Assembly: GCA_947628575.1 (NCBI GenBank)
Contig: CANRAK010000070.1
Span: 1-6,294 of the forward strand
Source: an uncultured Clostridia bacterium
GTDB taxonomy: Bacteria; Bacillota; Clostridia; TANB77; CAG-465
Reading direction: 5' to 3'
Length of the DNA: 6,294 nt
Under the pieces are notes generated by a model that was not told where the DNA came from, did no database searches, and saw nothing but the letters and a program-made list of their open reading frames with translations. Of the stretch, positions 6,293 to 6,294 are shown piece after piece (the stretch's first letter is position 1; each line of letters starts with the position of its first letter). The position numbers were made by a program, and so were the translations under genes.

Positions 6293-6294
6293 TT

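Noticed and set aside
6280..6294. Possible CodY-type box near the outward promoter
   Set aside because: Aligned to AATTTTCWGAAAATT it has about five mismatches, and the palindrome centre is of the wrong parity.

Overview
The window is strongly AT-rich with Firmicutes-style signals: TATAAT -10 boxes, G-rich Shine-Dalgarno sequences, short hairpin-plus-T-run terminators, and heavy use of AGA (Arg) and ATA (Ile) codons. This fits a low-GC anaerobic clostridium. The protein style and a GGGGGG ribosome binding site suggest the Clostridioides/Romboutsia group (Peptostreptococcaceae), but that family assignment is inference from pattern recognition, not a search.

There are three genes, all on the + strand. 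(1) Positions 1-846 hold the C-terminal 281 residues of a family 18 glycoside hydrolase of the YaaH/SleL-like type; its start lies upstream of the window. A strong terminator follows at 851-888. (2) Positions 1025-4321 encode a 1098-residue SWI/SNF2-family ATPase with an N-terminal SWIM zinc finger. It has its own near-consensus promoter (941-969), and its terminator stem begins before its stop codon. (3) Positions 4481-6154 encode a 557-residue protein built of three tandem HD-domain units related to the (p)ppGpp hydrolase half of RelA/SpoT proteins. It also has its own promoter and terminator. A third, near-consensus promoter (6232-6260) points out of the right edge toward a gene or RNA beyond the window.

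Each gene appears to be a separate transcription unit, so adjacency alone is not evidence of a shared pathway. The GH18 enzyme would act on extracellular or spore-wall glycan, the SNF2 protein on DNA or nucleoprotein, and the HD protein on a nucleotide, possibly an alarmone. No mobile element, CRISPR array, tRNA or rRNA was seen.

The most unusual item is the triple-HD protein. Unit 2 keeps every expected metal and catalytic residue (H193, H218, D219, E222, D223, D285). Unit 3 keeps the histidines but has lost the acidic residues. Unit 1 keeps the fold signature but almost none of the catalytic residues. This looks like one active hydrolase domain flanked by two pseudo-enzyme copies, with no synthetase domain.
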